Assembly (NCBI GenBank): GCA_020226215.1
Contig: CM035233.1
Span: forward strand, 70,298,831-70,362,830
DNA from: Sindora glabra
Lineage: Eukaryota > Streptophyta > Magnoliopsida > Fabales > Fabaceae
Reading direction: 5' to 3'
Length of the DNA: 64,000 bases
Each line of letters starts with the position of its first letter. Position 1 is the first letter of the stretch. The notes beneath the pieces were generated by a model. It searched no databases and was not told where the DNA came from. It worked only from the letters and a program-made list of their open reading frames with translations. Positions 63,330 through 64,000 of the stretch are shown piece after piece. The position numbers and the translations under genes were made by a program.

Positions 63330-63560
63330 TATTTTGTGATTACATAGGTTATTGATAATAAATGATAGCAATAAAGGCTATTGATAGAAAGCAACAATCA
63401 ACAAAAGTTATTAACAATGATAATTATCAATAATGATTCAATGATAGGTAATAGCGGTGGTAATTGTAAGTGATGGATAGTAGTCAATAATAATTAATTA
63501 CAATGAGTTGTAGTGAGATATAATATTAATAATAATAAGGTTTTAATTGAAAGGTGGATA
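63330..63560. repeat. Low-complexity tract resembling the inverse of 57050-57310
   Basis: On the minus strand this reads gactactatccatcact and tattacctatcattg, the same style of degenerate repeat as 57050-57310 but in opposite orientation. Confidence 0.35.
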
Positions 63561-64000
63561 CAATATTTTTTTAATAAAATTTAAATTTAATACATTATCA
63601 ATATAAATAATATTAATGAACATAACAGTAACATTTTATTAAAAAACAATACTAATTAAGGATTTTTACCAATAATAAAAATATTATAATAATTTTTTAA
63701 TGATATGACAATATAAAAATAAGTAATAGTATAAAATTAATTCACATTAACAACGGATCAAACTTAAATCCTTTTTTATATAATTAAAACATTCTCATGA
63801 ATTAAGCTTAAATCCTATTTTATATAACTAGAATATTCTCATGTCATACAAATATTAAATACATACCTTCCCAAATATTTTTTATGAAATATTAAGTTAA
63901 AAGTATTTTAATTTTTTTTTATTTTAAATCAAACATAAAAATTTTATATTTACTTAAAATATTTTCAAAAATTTGAGAAAAATTTTACAAATTGTGATGT
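63561..64000. other. AT-rich DNA, nothing recognised
   Basis: Contains a small direct repeat of cttaaatcc(t/c)(t/a)tttttatataa and attctcatg near 63770-63840. No gene. Confidence 0.4.

Noticed and set aside
1..64000. tRNA, rRNA or snRNA genes
   Set aside because: No tRNA A/B box pair or other conserved RNA core was noticed on either strand; a covariance-model scan would be needed to be sure.

Overview
The window is nuclear DNA of a flowering plant, most probably a eudicot. It is very AT-rich, genes are sparse and full of introns, and the recognisable proteins (an NF-YB5-like histone-fold factor, a HAK5-type potassium transporter, a plant WEE1 kinase) have plant-specific family signatures. 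The species cannot be fixed from the sequence.

Three host genes look intact. A single-exon NF-YB gene lies at 793-1251 (+). A seven-exon HAK/KUP potassium transporter (787 aa) lies at 13255-18673 (-). A ten-exon WEE1 kinase (501 aa) lies at 34750-38552 (-). All exon junctions of the two split genes were rebuilt from GT/AG sites and kept in phase. A decayed piece of a second HAK gene, exon plus intron, lies at 33818-34125, just beyond the 3' end of WEE1.

The rest is intergenic DNA and transposons of several superfamilies. There is a 900-bp Pack-MULE-like element (4722-5621) with ~160-bp terminal inverted repeats and a 9-bp target duplication, which carries a broken TIR-domain exon of a disease-resistance gene. 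There are two Stowaway-like MITEs, a Mutator-like MITE with an 11-bp duplication, a MITE-like foldback, a degenerate hAT element (about 28960-32975) and a likely Copia-type LTR remnant.

The most unusual object is a ~12-kb PIF/Harbinger element at 44238-56200. It has 15-bp perfect terminal inverted repeats and a 3-bp duplication, and a paralogous empty site is preserved in a tandem duplication next to it. Its left third carries the usual pair of genes, a DDE transposase and a Myb/SANT-like ORF1 protein (both +). Its right two thirds carry a minus-strand multi-exon gene with a DUF1985-like N-terminus, a coiled coil and a C-terminal Ulp1/SUMO-protease (C48) domain. About thirty copies of a 29-bp palindrome (12-bp arms, 5-nt loop) lie in the non-coding parts of the element. 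One array sits between the convergent genes with alternating 124/155-bp spacing; another, with ~148-bp spacing and a ~443-bp higher-order period, lies in what is probably the first intron of the protease gene; others sit in that gene's inner introns. Some palindromes differ by paired changes that keep the stem. Nonsense codons in all three element genes suggest that this copy is now inactive.

The right end (56.4-64 kb) has no convincing gene. It holds low-complexity tracts and a diverged AT-rich tandem array.
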